64,000 nucleotides of DNA from G963556115 sp963666605 (lineage in GTDB: Bacteria; Planctomycetota; SZUA-567), in contig OZ223208.1 in the NCBI GenBank assembly GCA_965140405.1, positions 2,790,001 through 2,854,000 of the forward strand, read 5' to 3'. Below, in pieces: positions 18,226-27,721 of this stretch (position 1 is its first letter; every line of letters begins with the position of its first letter). Below the pieces are notes generated by a model, which made no database searches, was not told where the DNA came from, and worked only from the letters and a program-made list of their open reading frames with translations. The position numbers and the translations under genes are program-made.

Positions 18226-20418
18226 CTAACCTAGAGGTATTAATTCATCAAACAGATGCGCAGATGATTTTGTAGGAAGAACAATAATAAACTCACTCCC
18301 CTCACCCGGAACACTGTTTACCTCTATAAACCCACCAGCTCGTTTTACTAGTGATCTAGAAACGCTTAGCCCAAGCCCAGTACCATCAGGATTATCCTGC
18401 CCATTTTTTACCGAGTAAAATGGCTCAAATATACTTTCATATTTATCTAAAGTAATTCCACAGCCAGTATCTTTAATACTAATCAATATAGAATCTCCAT
18501 CTAGAGATGTAGCAATTCGTAAAACTTTGTTATTTGAAAACTCCATTGCTTGCTTAGCATTGATCATTAAATTGGCAATCGTATGCATAATATCAGTTGC
18601 ACGGCATAAAATATCCGGTATATCACTATCAAAGCTTGTCTCAATATCAATTCCAGAGTCTCCAAAATCACTCCGCACCATACCTACAATATTCTCAATC
18701 AGTCTATTTACACCAACCATACCAATACTTTTTGAATCCTTAGGAATTAGAGCAGCAAGGTTATCAGCAATAAGAATTGAATCTTCAAGAGCAACGATTA
18801 AATTCTTAAGTTGCTTGGGATCACTAGCCTCACCAGAGTTGTACTTACTAACAAGCAAAGTTAATTCCTTTAAAATCTCTCTGTTTACTCTATTAAACTT
18901 ATTAGCAATCGCAGTAGACAGTTCACCTATTGATGCCATCTTCTCAGCGTTAAACAATCTGCTTTCACGAAGCATTTTTTCATCAATATCCTGAAATACT
19001 CCGCTAATTCCAACAATAGCACCTTCTTCAATAGTCGCACTTGCAATCATTGTCATCCAGAGGTACCTACCTCCACTCATTCTTATTCTAATATCCCCCG
19101 TAACGTGATAGAGTTCACCACTTAAAAGAGCAGAGACATTATCATGCCATCTTGGAAGATCAGACTTATGAATTATCGCCTTCAATTCATCAAGACAATC
19201 AATACTCCAATTCTTATCATACTCCAGTTTTTCATAGAGTGTTGTGTCTATATCGAGCTTGTCTAAGAAGATATCATACTCAAACGAAGCTGCCCCAGCT
19301 ACTTTTAAAGCCATATTTAAGCGCTTCTGACTCTTCTTTAGAACCTCCACTGTTGTCTCAATAGACTCCTCTACCATCCTTCTTTCAAGAAGTATTCCAA
19401 ACTGTAGTGCAGATATCTCGATTGCATCTACACTCTCTTCATCCCACTTCTCCTTGATATCCTTACATGCGAGTAGCAGGACTCCCCACTTCACCCCTTG
19501 ACAAAAAATTGTTGTAGCGTAAAAACCTACCAAATTTGAGTCAGTAAAATCAATAGGATTTGAAAATTCAATTTGATCTACATGAATAAAGACAATTTTT
19601 TCCTGTTCAATTACATTATCCGACCGAATTCCACTAGAAACTATTTGAAATACCTCATTCTTATACTTATTTAAATCATCATCCCCGCCCCAAAGAGTTT
19701 TTACTCTATAAGAGGAGCTATGTTTATGTCTGCTATCCTCGCCAACTTCAGTATGTACGTGCTCAGCCAGTACAACTATGTCTACATCAGCACCTTTTCC
19801 AAATACTTCCAATGCTCTACTTAGAGCCCTGTCAAAGTCTTGAGAGTTGTCAAGTACACTCTGAGTTCCACAAGTCAACGCATATAAGAGTTTATCTCGC
19901 TTAACAAGAGCATTTGTTACTCGATTCTGTTCATGAACATCTCGAATAATATACATTACCCCTTTTATATCTTCATATTCACAAGGAGAGAGAGTTACCT
20001 CACTATCCAGCATACTTCCTTTCCTATTGTGTAGAGTTATTTCAAACCTTAGCTTCTCTCTAGTTACAAAGACTTTTTTATCAATATCATCAAATATATC
20101 ACAAATTTCTTGAGGATAAAATTCACTTGAATGCCTACCAACGATATACTGATGATCATAGCCAAGAAAGCTAGCATGAGCTTTATTTGAAAATAGTACG
20201 GTTCCTGAATCTCCTCTAATAAATATAATATCAGCAGTATCAATTGCTGCCTGACGAAAAAGTTCCGCTTTATTATAACTTTCAAGAACCCTCTTATAGA
20301 ACAGTACATACCACCCAGTAAAAACACTCAACACACCTAAAAAGAATAGCATTGAGTATACAATTATCAATTCCTGTGGTATCACACTAAATACTTTGCT
20401 TATCAAGAGCGATCTCAA
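18226..20418 (-). CDS. PAS-domain sensor kinase with Asn at the phospho-acceptor position
   Basis: A 730-residue membrane sensor. One helix (about 17-42) anchors it. A PAS domain follows (about 55-165), then a GAF-like region (about 185-350), a second PAS-like region (about 365-480) and a kinase core. The H-box reads EKMASIGELSTAIANKFN where AHEINN-type sequence is expected: residue 506 is Asn (codon at 18901-18903, AAT where CAT would give His). The ATPase motifs look intact (NLMINAKQA, DTGCGI, FEPFYSVK, GTGLGLSVS). It may act by dimerising with another kinase or as a non-phosphorylating ATP sensor. The TTG start is weakly supported. No response regulator gene is adjacent. Confidence 0.87.
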   Translation of the reverse strand: MRSLLISKVFSVIPQELIIVYSMLFFLGVLSVFTGWYVLFYKRVLESYNKAELFRQAAIDTADIIFIRGDSGTVLFSNKAHASFLGYDHQYIVGRHSSEFYPQEICDIFDDIDKKVFVTREKLRFEITLHNRKGSMLDSEVTLSPCEYEDIKGVMYIIRDVHEQNRVTNALVKRDKLLYALTCGTQSVLDNSQDFDRALSRALEVFGKGADVDIVVLAEHVHTEVGEDSRHKHSSSYRVKTLWGGDDDLNKYKNEVFQIVSSGIRSDNVIEQEKIVFIHVDQIEFSNPIDFTDSNLVGFYATTIFCQGVKWGVLLLACKDIKEKWDEESVDAIEISALQFGILLERRMVEESIETTVEVLKKSQKRLNMALKVAGAASFEYDIFLDKLDIDTTLYEKLEYDKNWSIDCLDELKAIIHKSDLPRWHDNVSALLSGELYHVTGDIRIRMSGGRYLWMTMIASATIEEGAIVGISGVFQDIDEKMLRESRLFNAEKMASIGELSTAIANKFNRVNREILKELTLLVSKYNSGEASDPKQLKNLIVALEDSILIADNLAALIPKDSKSIGMVGVNRLIENIVGMVRSDFGDSGIDIETSFDSDIPDILCRATDIMHTIANLMINAKQAMEFSNNKVLRIATSLDGDSILISIKDTGCGITLDKYESIFEPFYSVKNGQDNPDGTGLGLSVSRSLVKRAGGFIEVNSVPGEGSEFIIVLPTKSSAHLFDELIPLG

Positions 20419-20598
20419 CTATATATTTGAATAAAACAAAAATTTAAACAACAACAATATGCTATTTTAAAACCAAATAAAATAAATAGCAATCAAATAT
20501 AACATAAATTCAAATTTATATATTATTGTATGCAAAAATAGTCGATATACGAATAAAGTGGATAAAACTATACCGTTATAAAGATGAAAGGAATCATG

Positions 20599-21087
20599 AT
20601 GAAGAGATTACTTATTCTCACATTGTTACTAACTACACATTTCTCAGTATTTGCAGCGACACAAGATCTACCAACTGAGGTAAAATCCGAAGTTAGCAAC
20701 AAATTCGAAGAAGCGATAGCACCAGAAATACTAAAGGCACAGCAAGACCTTGCAGAAGTCAAGAGAAGGTTTCTAAACGGTCTTAAAAAAGATAATAAAC
20801 TGTACCTTACGATTAGAATAGCTGACCAATACGGCAATGTCGAACAAGTATATATTCGCACGTATCTATGGAAGGATTCGACAGTAATGGGCCAAATTTC
20901 AAACAATTTATACAGCGTCAGTGGTTATAGACCTGGGCAAACAATCAGCTTCGATGAATCAGATATTCTAGATTGGACATTAATCGATGCAGATGGTAAG
21001 GAATATGGCAATTATCTTGGGCGCTTTGCTGTAAAGTGGCTAGAATCCAATAAAAAAACATCTCTAACAAATAAAGAGAGCAAATAA
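20599..21087 (+). CDS. Exported DUF2314-like protein
   Basis: A 162-residue protein with a signal peptide (MKRLLILTLLLTTHFSVFA, cleaved near FAA). The mature part ends in a region of the DUF2314 type: a WKDSTVMGQISN segment followed by a D-ILDWTLIDADGKEYGNYLGRF ending. I chose ATG 20599 because AAAGGA at 20587-20592 then acts as ribosome binding site; upstream ATGs overlap that site. It is followed after one base by a methyltransferase gene, so the two are an operon. The function of DUF2314 is unknown. Confidence 0.75.
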   Translation: MKRLLILTLLLTTHFSVFAATQDLPTEVKSEVSNKFEEAIAPEILKAQQDLAEVKRRFLNGLKKDNKLYLTIRIADQYGNVEQVYIRTYLWKDSTVMGQISNNLYSVSGYRPGQTISFDESDILDWTLIDADGKEYGNYLGRFAVKWLESNKKTSLTNKESK

Positions 21088-21088
21088 T

Positions 21089-21907
21089 ATGGCAAAGCGC
21101 GACAAAGACCCAGTTGAGAAGTATCATGACAGAGTTGCAGGTATCTACGACACAATATACGATGGTAGTCCATATTGGGAGTCTGTTTTCGAAATTACCT
21201 GGAGACACATGCTAAAGTACCTCCCTAGAGATATGTCAACAAAGTGCCTAGATGTAGGATGCGGTACTGGTAGATGGGGACTGCGCTTATTCAAGAGTGG
21301 CTACCAATGCGATTTTCTTGATATATCTATGAAGATGCTAGATCAAGTAAGAAAAAAGATTGAAAAGCTACCAAATATTTCATATCAGCCAGAGTTATAC
21401 CATACCTCTATAGCAACAATGAAGATGATAGAGGACGAGAGCTATGACTATATTGTTGGTCAAGGAGATCCACTTGGTAGCGCTGGAAAGCCAGAAAGAG
21501 CCCTCAAAGAGCTTACACGAATTCTACGTCCCAACGGTACTATAGTTATGTCAGTTGACAATATTTATGGCGGTATGTTCCACTTTTTGAAAGAAGATGA
21601 CATCGATGGTTTGGAAAAATTTATAAAGAACGGCCGTACAAATTGGGTAACAGATGAGTCAAAAGAGCAGTATGAAGTTACCGCCTTTACACCAAAGAAA
21701 ATACGGAGCATGTGTGAAGCTAGAGGTCTTGAAGTACTATCAATTATTGGTAAGACAGCCCTTCCACTTCGACGCTTTCAAAACTGTCTGAAAGACAAAG
21801 AATCAAGAGAACGCATAATACGTCTAGAAGAGAAGCTAAACTCTGTGGAAGCAATGCTTGGAAATGCAGCTCACCTAGAGTTTGTAGCCCGTAAAAAGTC
21901 TGAGTAA
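21089..21907 (+). CDS. Class I SAM-dependent methyltransferase
   Basis: A 272-residue soluble protein with the SAM-binding motif I CLDVGCGTGRWG at about residue 51 and the later acidic and hydrophobic strands of a Rossmann methyltransferase (DYIVGQGDPLG, LRPNGTIVMSVD). The substrate cannot be told; small-molecule methyltransferases of the UbiE type are the nearest pattern. It starts one base after the DUF2314-like gene's stop codon, so translation is probably coupled. Confidence 0.83.
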   Translation: MAKRDKDPVEKYHDRVAGIYDTIYDGSPYWESVFEITWRHMLKYLPRDMSTKCLDVGCGTGRWGLRLFKSGYQCDFLDISMKMLDQVRKKIEKLPNISYQPELYHTSIATMKMIEDESYDYIVGQGDPLGSAGKPERALKELTRILRPNGTIVMSVDNIYGGMFHFLKEDDIDGLEKFIKNGRTNWVTDESKEQYEVTAFTPKKIRSMCEARGLEVLSIIGKTALPLRRFQNCLKDKESRERIIRLEEKLNSVEAMLGNAAHLEFVARKKSE

Positions 21908-21942
21908 TAAATATGGGAGGCTTTTAGAGCCTCCCATATTTA
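21908..21942. terminator. Bidirectional terminator between convergent genes
   Basis: A perfect 15-bp stem (21908-21922 with 21928-21942, core ATGGGAGGCT) and a 5-base loop between the methyltransferase gene and the opposing GyrI-like gene. It starts right after the methyltransferase stop codon. Confidence 0.88.
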
Positions 21943-21953
21943 TTTTCAAAAGA

Positions 21954-22439
21954 TTACTTAGTACTCATACAGATATCTATAATATGATGCCCATGTGGGT
22001 GCTCTTCAGGATTATTCAAATAAAACTCATAACTCGGTCTAGACATATCAATCTCAAGGTTATTCTCCACCATCCAACTAACAATACTCTCCCAAGCAGG
22101 TCCATACTCCTCAGGAGTCTTAACCTCAGCATGAAGGACAGAATATTTTCCCCCTGGTGCAACCTTTATCTCAACACCATCACTGGGTTGAGTACCTTCA
22201 GGCACTTCAAGGCATACCTCCAACTTTAATTCCTCTGGAGGAGTGACACATGGATCATCTTGGTATGCAGAAAACAGACTTGCCCCGTTTGAGCACAATC
22301 CCTTTGGAGCAGCCCATGCAAAAAGTTTACCTATCAGTTCTTTGAATATTCCAGTATTGCCCATATAATTGCCAACATAAGACACATATGCAATATTTCT
22401 ACTCTCAAGTTCCTTGACTACTGGCAGATCCCAACTCAT
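21954..22439 (-). CDS. GyrI-like small-molecule binding protein
   Basis: A 161-residue single-domain protein of the GyrI/AraC effector-binding type. It has the N-terminal strand-helix (ESRNIAYVSYVGNYMG...FKELIGKLFAWA) and the C-terminal SRPSYEFYLNNP signature that closes this fold. I chose ATG 22439 because AAGGGG lies just upstream; the earlier ATG (22454) overlaps that site. Members bind hydrophobic small molecules or inhibit gyrase. There is no attached DNA-binding domain here. Confidence 0.82.
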   Translation of the reverse strand: MSWDLPVVKELESRNIAYVSYVGNYMGNTGIFKELIGKLFAWAAPKGLCSNGASLFSAYQDDPCVTPPEELKLEVCLEVPEGTQPSDGVEIKVAPGGKYSVLHAEVKTPEEYGPAWESIVSWMVENNLEIDMSRPSYEFYLNNPEEHPHGHHIIDICMSTK

Positions 22440-22581
22440 AATAATCCCCTTCAATATAATTGTTACACAAAAAAAACATGACTATATTTACTGTAAAAAA
22501 GTAAACACACATATATCATACTGAACAAAATATCATAAATCAAGTAAATTATATAAACAAAAACCGAACATAAAAACAGTA

Positions 22582-23820
22582 TTAACTGGTATTTTGATCA
22601 CCACTACTTTGAAGAGGTAGGTATATAGTAAATATACTCCATTCACCTTGCTCGCTCTCTACAAAAACACACCCCTTGTTCTCATGTACAATCCTATTAA
22701 CTGTATTTAGCCCAATACCAGCTGAGCCCCGTTGACTGTTACTTGTAGATGCTAATGAATCGAATATAGTTTCCTGTAGTTCTTTACTCATACCACAACC
22801 ATTATCTTTTATTTTAATTCTTATGAATCCCTGTGAGCCCTGTATCAACTCATTATCCTTACAAAACTCCGCATCAAGAGTTACCTTATCAGTACATATA
22901 GTCAACCGAGGTTCTCTCCCTCTAACAGCCTCAACAGCATTTAGAAGAATATTTGTTAACGCTAACTCAATTCTTGCAGAATTTATACATACAATAGAAT
23001 TACTCGCATTTAAGGAAAGGCTAAACATACAAAAGACATCATTTGACTTAACTAATTTTGTCAATAAGAGGTGAATATCAACATTCTCAAAGAAATCACC
23101 GGTATTTCTTGCAACTGCTTGCAATTTTTTTACAGTATTTGCTGCTCGGTCACAATTTTCTATAATTCTAGTAATATACTCTCTGAGCTCACTCTTATCA
23201 TCGAGTTTTCTCAATACAACCTCACTCATGCAGATCACGCCACCAAGCATATTGTTAATATCATGAGCACACCCTCTCGAGGTTAGCTCTAATGCCTCAA
23301 GTCGTTGAACTTGAAGGAGGTACTCATTTACTTTGTTATGCTCGGTAAGATCCTTCATAACCAAGACAAGCCACTTTTGCTCACCCACTCTTGAAGAAAT
23401 CAACTCTACACTCATATCAACAGTGATCATCTTTGAATCACTTAAAGACAGTACTGTCCGCTTATTCTTTAATGATGAATCTGAGAGTATCTCTTGTACA
23501 GGATTAGAGCACAACATGCCATTATAATTATCATACATGGAGATGATTTCAGCAATATTTCGCCCCTCATAACTCTCACTTTTAGCACCTAACATTTTTT
23601 CAGTAGTTGGGTTTACCCTATGTATCATACCCGTCATGTCAACAACAACAACCGCGTCAGAAAGACCATCTATAATGATATGGGCATTTCTTTCATATTC
23701 ATCAACTTCAGATTTTAGTTGAGTGATATACTTTTTAAGCTTGATAATAAAAGTGCAAAGTACAACTACAATAATGAGCAGTACTAGCACATATATATTT
23801 AATGACATATTTATATTCAC
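22582..23820 (-). CDS. PAS sensor histidine kinase
   Basis: A 412-residue kinase. One N-terminal membrane helix (about 7-28) leads into a PAS domain (about 45-160). The H-box is intact (CAHDINNMLGG, His186), and the ATPase domain carries NILLNAVEAV, DNGCGM and SAGIGLNTV. The start is a GTG behind GGGGGAAGGG; an ATG four codons later has a poorer site. No response regulator lies next to it. It is near the Asn506 kinase and could form pairs with it, which is speculation. Confidence 0.9.
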   Translation of the reverse strand: MNINMSLNIYVLVLLIIVVVLCTFIIKLKKYITQLKSEVDEYERNAHIIIDGLSDAVVVVDMTGMIHRVNPTTEKMLGAKSESYEGRNIAEIISMYDNYNGMLCSNPVQEILSDSSLKNKRTVLSLSDSKMITVDMSVELISSRVGEQKWLVLVMKDLTEHNKVNEYLLQVQRLEALELTSRGCAHDINNMLGGVICMSEVVLRKLDDKSELREYITRIIENCDRAANTVKKLQAVARNTGDFFENVDIHLLLTKLVKSNDVFCMFSLSLNASNSIVCINSARIELALTNILLNAVEAVRGREPRLTICTDKVTLDAEFCKDNELIQGSQGFIRIKIKDNGCGMSKELQETIFDSLASTSNSQRGSAGIGLNTVNRIVHENKGCVFVESEQGEWSIFTIYLPLQSSGDQNTS

Positions 23821-23968
23821 TATACCCTTCCCCCAACAACATATCGATCAAACGAGGATTTTTTTTCACAGTTGTAGTATTCACACAAATATATTTTAAC
23901 CCGAATACAAGAAAGTAGCAACAATCAAAAAAGTAATCTCAAAGTTTTTATTCATATCAGTATTAAAA

Positions 23969-24003
23969 AAACAATGCCATGCGGCAATAGCATGGCATTG
24001 TTT
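23969..24003 (-). terminator. Terminator of the EF-hand protein gene
   Basis: A perfect 13-bp stem (AAACAATGCCATG at 23969-23981 with 23991-24003). On the minus strand the stem is followed by a run of seven T. It lies about 100 bp past the end of the gene at 24101. Confidence 0.88.
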
Positions 24004-24100
24004 ATTTTGGAGTGTAAGGCACAGGGGGAACTTGTGCCCTATTATTTTGACCGTGGAGAGGAAGGATATCGGTAGTAAACTACCGAAAGTTGACTACGTT

Positions 24101-25330
24101 CTAGTAATCAAAGATGTTATGCTGGGTATAGCGGAACTGTACATCAACCATTCTACCCCGCGTCCCATCATTACGAGTGAAAGCCCCATCCTGAGTAATC
24201 TTATTACCAGCATTATCTTCAAAGATATCATCATAACCAAGGCTGAGTTCACTTACCCCCGCAGCCTCCAATGTACGAATCTCATCTTCTTGAGACTTCC
24301 CATCGCCATTAAGGTCATTCCAGACCTTCAAGTCTTTATATATAGCATCTTCGCTGTTTAATACACCATCATGATTTTCATCATACCTAGACATTTCAGC
24401 AAATCCGTTAGCATCACCTTCTTGATCACCAAACATCTCCTTACCGCTAGTACAGACCCCATCACCATTACTATCAAAGAAGAGAAGCGCATCATCACCT
24501 TGCACAAAACCTGTTTGAACCTCACTACCATCACCTTTAATATCATATACCACGCCATCCTGCACTGATCGCAAATCAATTCCATTACCATCAAGATCGA
24601 GTACGACCGGATCAACAAAATGTAAGAAAATGGAAATTTTAACATACTTTCCTTCATACTCAATCATATCTCCACCGTTCTCAACTAGCTCACAATCCTC
24701 TACAGAATCAACAGTGTATGCTTCCATCTTCTGCATCTTTACTTCCATACTTATAGATCCGAAAATATTTTCAGCACCAAATGTATCTACTTCCATACTA
24801 ATAGCTTTAAGAGCACTAGAGATATAAGAGTCTTTACTAGCAGAACTCCCAGCTATTGATGCTAATCTATCCTGTATTTCATTATGAGCATCAAATATAT
24901 CACTGACAGTACCTGCCGCTTTCTCTGGGTCTTTATCACTAATCTCCAGTAGATAATCAATCAAGGTTTTTCTAGTTGCATTTTCTTCAGATAACCAATG
25001 CTCAAGGATTGCAAATGATGAGTTAAAATTACTAGAAGAGGAGAAATACCCTTCAATATTAGACATCAATAAACTTGTATTTTGCTCAAAAGAGTAATTT
25101 ATTATCTGGGTTTGCGAGTATGTATGCGAGAATAAACTTATTATTTCTTGGTTTTTAAGTTCAATTGACTTTGAGAGAGCTTTGAGTTTATTGGTATGCT
25201 CTTCCATAAAAGATGCAACCATATCATTAAAGAACGCACTACTGCTCTCATTGTCTTCAACTTTTTTAGGTTCGGCTGTAGTGGTGTTATTAGAGGAAGC
25301 TAGTGCTAGAGTTTCGTCGCTTACGTACAT
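24101..25330 (-). CDS. Large protein with C-terminal EF-hand/dockerin-like calcium repeats
   Basis: A 409-residue protein with no clear signal peptide. The N-terminal half is helical and low in Cys. From about residue 240 it carries the pattern found near the end of RTX-like and surface proteins: VVLDLDGNGIDL, GDDALLFFDSNGDGVCTSGKEMFGD, NHDGVLNSEDAIYKDLKVWNDLNGDG (split here by short spacers). These are calcium-binding DxDxDG loops of the EF-hand kind. I start at ATG 25330, seven bases after GAAAGG. It could be exported by a signal-independent route; no transporter is adjacent. Confidence 0.8.
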   Translation of the reverse strand: MYVSDETLALASSNNTTTAEPKKVEDNESSSAFFNDMVASFMEEHTNKLKALSKSIELKNQEIISLFSHTYSQTQIINYSFEQNTSLLMSNIEGYFSSSSNFNSSFAILEHWLSEENATRKTLIDYLLEISDKDPEKAAGTVSDIFDAHNEIQDRLASIAGSSASKDSYISSALKAISMEVDTFGAENIFGSISMEVKMQKMEAYTVDSVEDCELVENGGDMIEYEGKYVKISIFLHFVDPVVLDLDGNGIDLRSVQDGVVYDIKGDGSEVQTGFVQGDDALLFFDSNGDGVCTSGKEMFGDQEGDANGFAEMSRYDENHDGVLNSEDAIYKDLKVWNDLNGDGKSQEDEIRTLEAAGVSELSLGYDDIFEDNAGNKITQDGAFTRNDGTRGRMVDVQFRYTQHNIFDY

Positions 25331-25700
25331 GAGAAGACCTTTCTTTGAGTATTTTATCGCCTGAAATTGGGATAAAATCCAAAAAACTCGTCCATGATTA
25401 ACCAGTAAGCGTCCTTGCTTGATACCTTTATTAGCGGACATCAACTCAAGAACTTTAATTCTTTTTACTTGATAGTATAATAAATAATAGTCTTATGACA
25501 AGGCAAGAATAAACTTAGTAAGGATGGCACTCCATGCAACACACAATATAATTTATTATAAAGCACTTGTTTAATCACATGAAACACATAATCACGATAC
25601 TTTTCACATTTAATGCTTTAAAGAGAAGCGTCTTTTGGCCTTTGAGAAAACCCAATAAAAAATAGGCACCTCAATAAAAGAGATGCCTATATCAACAAAA
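25331..25700. other. Intergenic region with plsC terminator
   Basis: Holds the promoter region of the EF-hand gene and, at its left end, a hairpin (TAGGCACCTC at 25663-25672 with 25680-25689, one mismatch) followed on the minus strand by a T-rich run, which is the likely terminator of plsC. Nothing else was seen. Confidence 0.7.
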
Positions 25701-26417
25701 CTAATGTACTTCTTTTTTAAAACTCATCCCTGTTGTATTTTCAGTAAATCGTCTCTTCTGATCCTCAGGATACTCACTCCAAGCGTGCTCTTCAAGTTTT
25801 AGAAGACGAGCCTTTAATTCATCCGCTATCCTGTCCTGCTCGGCCCTCTTCTCTGATCTTTCAAGGTTATCCTTTGGATATATCGCATCACCGATATAGA
25901 TCCTAAGGGGATAATTCCTAAGAAGCTTTATCCCTGGACTTCTAGGCCAACAGAAGAATGCACCCATTATATATATAGGCTGTACAGGTGAATGTGACCT
26001 CACAGCAAGCATCCCTACACCTGCCTGAATATCTGTTATCTTACCAGTATCACTCCTCGTACCCTCAGGAAATATTACTACAGCTCTACCTTCAGATAGC
26101 TTCTTGCAGAAGGCCTTTAATGCACCTTTACTGCTTCCTCCATCCTCCACCCTCATAACAGGGAATGCAAAAACACTTCTAATAAACCAACTAAAGTACT
26201 TGTTAACAAATAGAGTTGACCTAGCCATAAAAGCCAGTGGTCTCTTCTTATAAGTACATCCCAAAAGTAGCGGATCAAGATAACTACTATGATTCGAAGC
26301 GACAATTACCGGACCATTATTCACCAGCTTTTCTTCACCTATAAACTGTACTCCTCCACCCCAGCGGAAGATCCTCATCAACCATACTTTAAATGCAGTA
26401 TATAGTCCTACTCCCAT
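25701..26417 (-). CDS. plsC: 1-acyl-glycerol-3-phosphate acyltransferase
   Basis: Transfers an acyl group to lysophosphatidic acid in phospholipid synthesis, at the inner membrane. It has 238 residues. The catalytic NHSSYLDP (H-x4-D) motif is at about residues 42-49, and the substrate-binding FPEGTRS motif at about 118-124. A GGGAGG ribosome binding site precedes the ATG. It lies downstream of mreB on the same strand but with its own 167-bp gap and a terminator between, so it is probably a separate transcript. Confidence 0.92.
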   Translation of the reverse strand: MGVGLYTAFKVWLMRIFRWGGGVQFIGEEKLVNNGPVIVASNHSSYLDPLLLGCTYKKRPLAFMARSTLFVNKYFSWFIRSVFAFPVMRVEDGGSSKGALKAFCKKLSEGRAVVIFPEGTRSDTGKITDIQAGVGMLAVRSHSPVQPIYIMGAFFCWPRSPGIKLLRNYPLRIYIGDAIYPKDNLERSEKRAEQDRIADELKARLLKLEEHAWSEYPEDQKRRFTENTTGMSFKKEVH

Positions 26418-26505
26418 AATACCTCCCAGTATTCATTTTAAATTTATTATCAGATAGACAGGCCTAACCATCTCTACCTCTAAATAAGCTCATGTTTACA
26501 AATAA

Positions 26506-26537
26506 ATTGCCAGCACAATAAGAATTATGCTGGCAAT
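26506..26537 (-). terminator. Terminator after mreB
   Basis: A 10-bp stem (ATTGCCAGCA at 26506-26515 with 26528-26537) and AT-rich loop, followed on the minus strand by TTATTTG. The T-run is short, so strength is uncertain. Confidence 0.7.
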
Positions 26538-26584
26538 AAATGATATATATATGCTAGTAAAAGTCAAGTGAACTTGATTTAGCT

Positions 26585-27646
26585 TTATGCCCTCTCACCA
26601 TGCTGTGACTCAAGAGCAGGCCCAAAATGATCAAGCTCTTCAAGGAATATCCCAGTACCTTTAACTACTGCGCGAAGTGGGTCATCAGGTATGTGAACAG
26701 GTATACCTCTTGTCTCTTTGGTAATAAGCTGGTCAAGTCCTCTCAGAAGCGCTCCTCCGCCAGCAAGGAATATACCACGGGTATAGATATCACCAGCAAG
26801 ATCTGGCGGAGCTCCTTCAAGGGTATTCAATACTGAATTAACAATAGCATCAACAGGTTCTTTTATTGCTTCTCTAATCTCTTCACTGCGTATCGTTAAA
26901 GACCTTGGAAGTCCTTTTACTTGGTCACGCCCCATTACCTCTGTTGTAAGCTCTGTCTCAAGCTTATAAGCGCTTCCAATCTCTATCTTGATCCTCTCTG
27001 CAGTAGATTCACCTACTACAAGATTATGCTGCCTCTTCATATAGGTTATAATAGCCTCATCGAGCTTATCGCCAGCGACTCTCAGACTCTCGCAATTCAC
27101 CATACCCATCATAGAAATAATCGCGACCTCTGTTGTACCACCACCGATATCGACAATCATATTACCTACCGGTTCATCAATAGGCATTCCAATTCCAATA
27201 GCTGCCGCCACAGGTTCTTCTATTAGATATACTTTCCGTGCTCCAGCTCTTTCAGCAGAAATAGTCACAGCCTTCTTCTCAACCTCGGTAATTCCACTAG
27301 GAACCGATACCACAACCCTAGGTCTAACCCACTTATGCTGGTTATGTACACTACAAATGAAGTATCTGAGCATTGCCTCTGTAATCTCAAAATCAGCGAT
27401 AACACCATCTTTTAAAGGTCTAACAGCAACAATATTTCCTGGAGTACGTCCGACCATCATCTTAGCTCTAGTACCTACCGCTTGTCCATCATTGAGTACA
27501 TTATTTGTACCCTTCCAAACAGCAACAACAGATGGCTCACATAGCACAACGCCCTCACCCTTAACATACACAAGGGTGTTACAAGTACCGAGATCAATGC
27601 CCATGTCATGGCTAAATAATCCAAATATTCGATCAAAGAGTATCAT
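26585..27646 (-). CDS. mreB: Rod-shape determining actin homologue MreB
   Basis: Bacterial actin that organises lateral cell-wall synthesis. It has 353 residues with the actin-fold nucleotide motifs: phosphate 1 DMGIDLGTCNTLVYV, phosphate 2 IVDIGGGTTEVAI, and an adenosine motif FLAGGGALLRGLD. Length is typical. Upstream in the same direction is a gene for a coiled-coil membrane protein in the position of mreC. The cell should be rod-like. Confidence 0.97.
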   Translation of the reverse strand: MILFDRIFGLFSHDMGIDLGTCNTLVYVKGEGVVLCEPSVVAVWKGTNNVLNDGQAVGTRAKMMVGRTPGNIVAVRPLKDGVIADFEITEAMLRYFICSVHNQHKWVRPRVVVSVPSGITEVEKKAVTISAERAGARKVYLIEEPVAAAIGIGMPIDEPVGNMIVDIGGGTTEVAIISMMGMVNCESLRVAGDKLDEAIITYMKRQHNLVVGESTAERIKIEIGSAYKLETELTTEVMGRDQVKGLPRSLTIRSEEIREAIKEPVDAIVNSVLNTLEGAPPDLAGDIYTRGIFLAGGGALLRGLDQLITKETRGIPVHIPDDPLRAVVKGTGIFLEELDHFGPALESQHGERA

Positions 27647-27721
27647 TAGTTACAATCACTTTTTATAATCAACGTAGCTATTTATCCACTTACCGTCTAA
27701 CCACCAATAAAATGACAGCTA

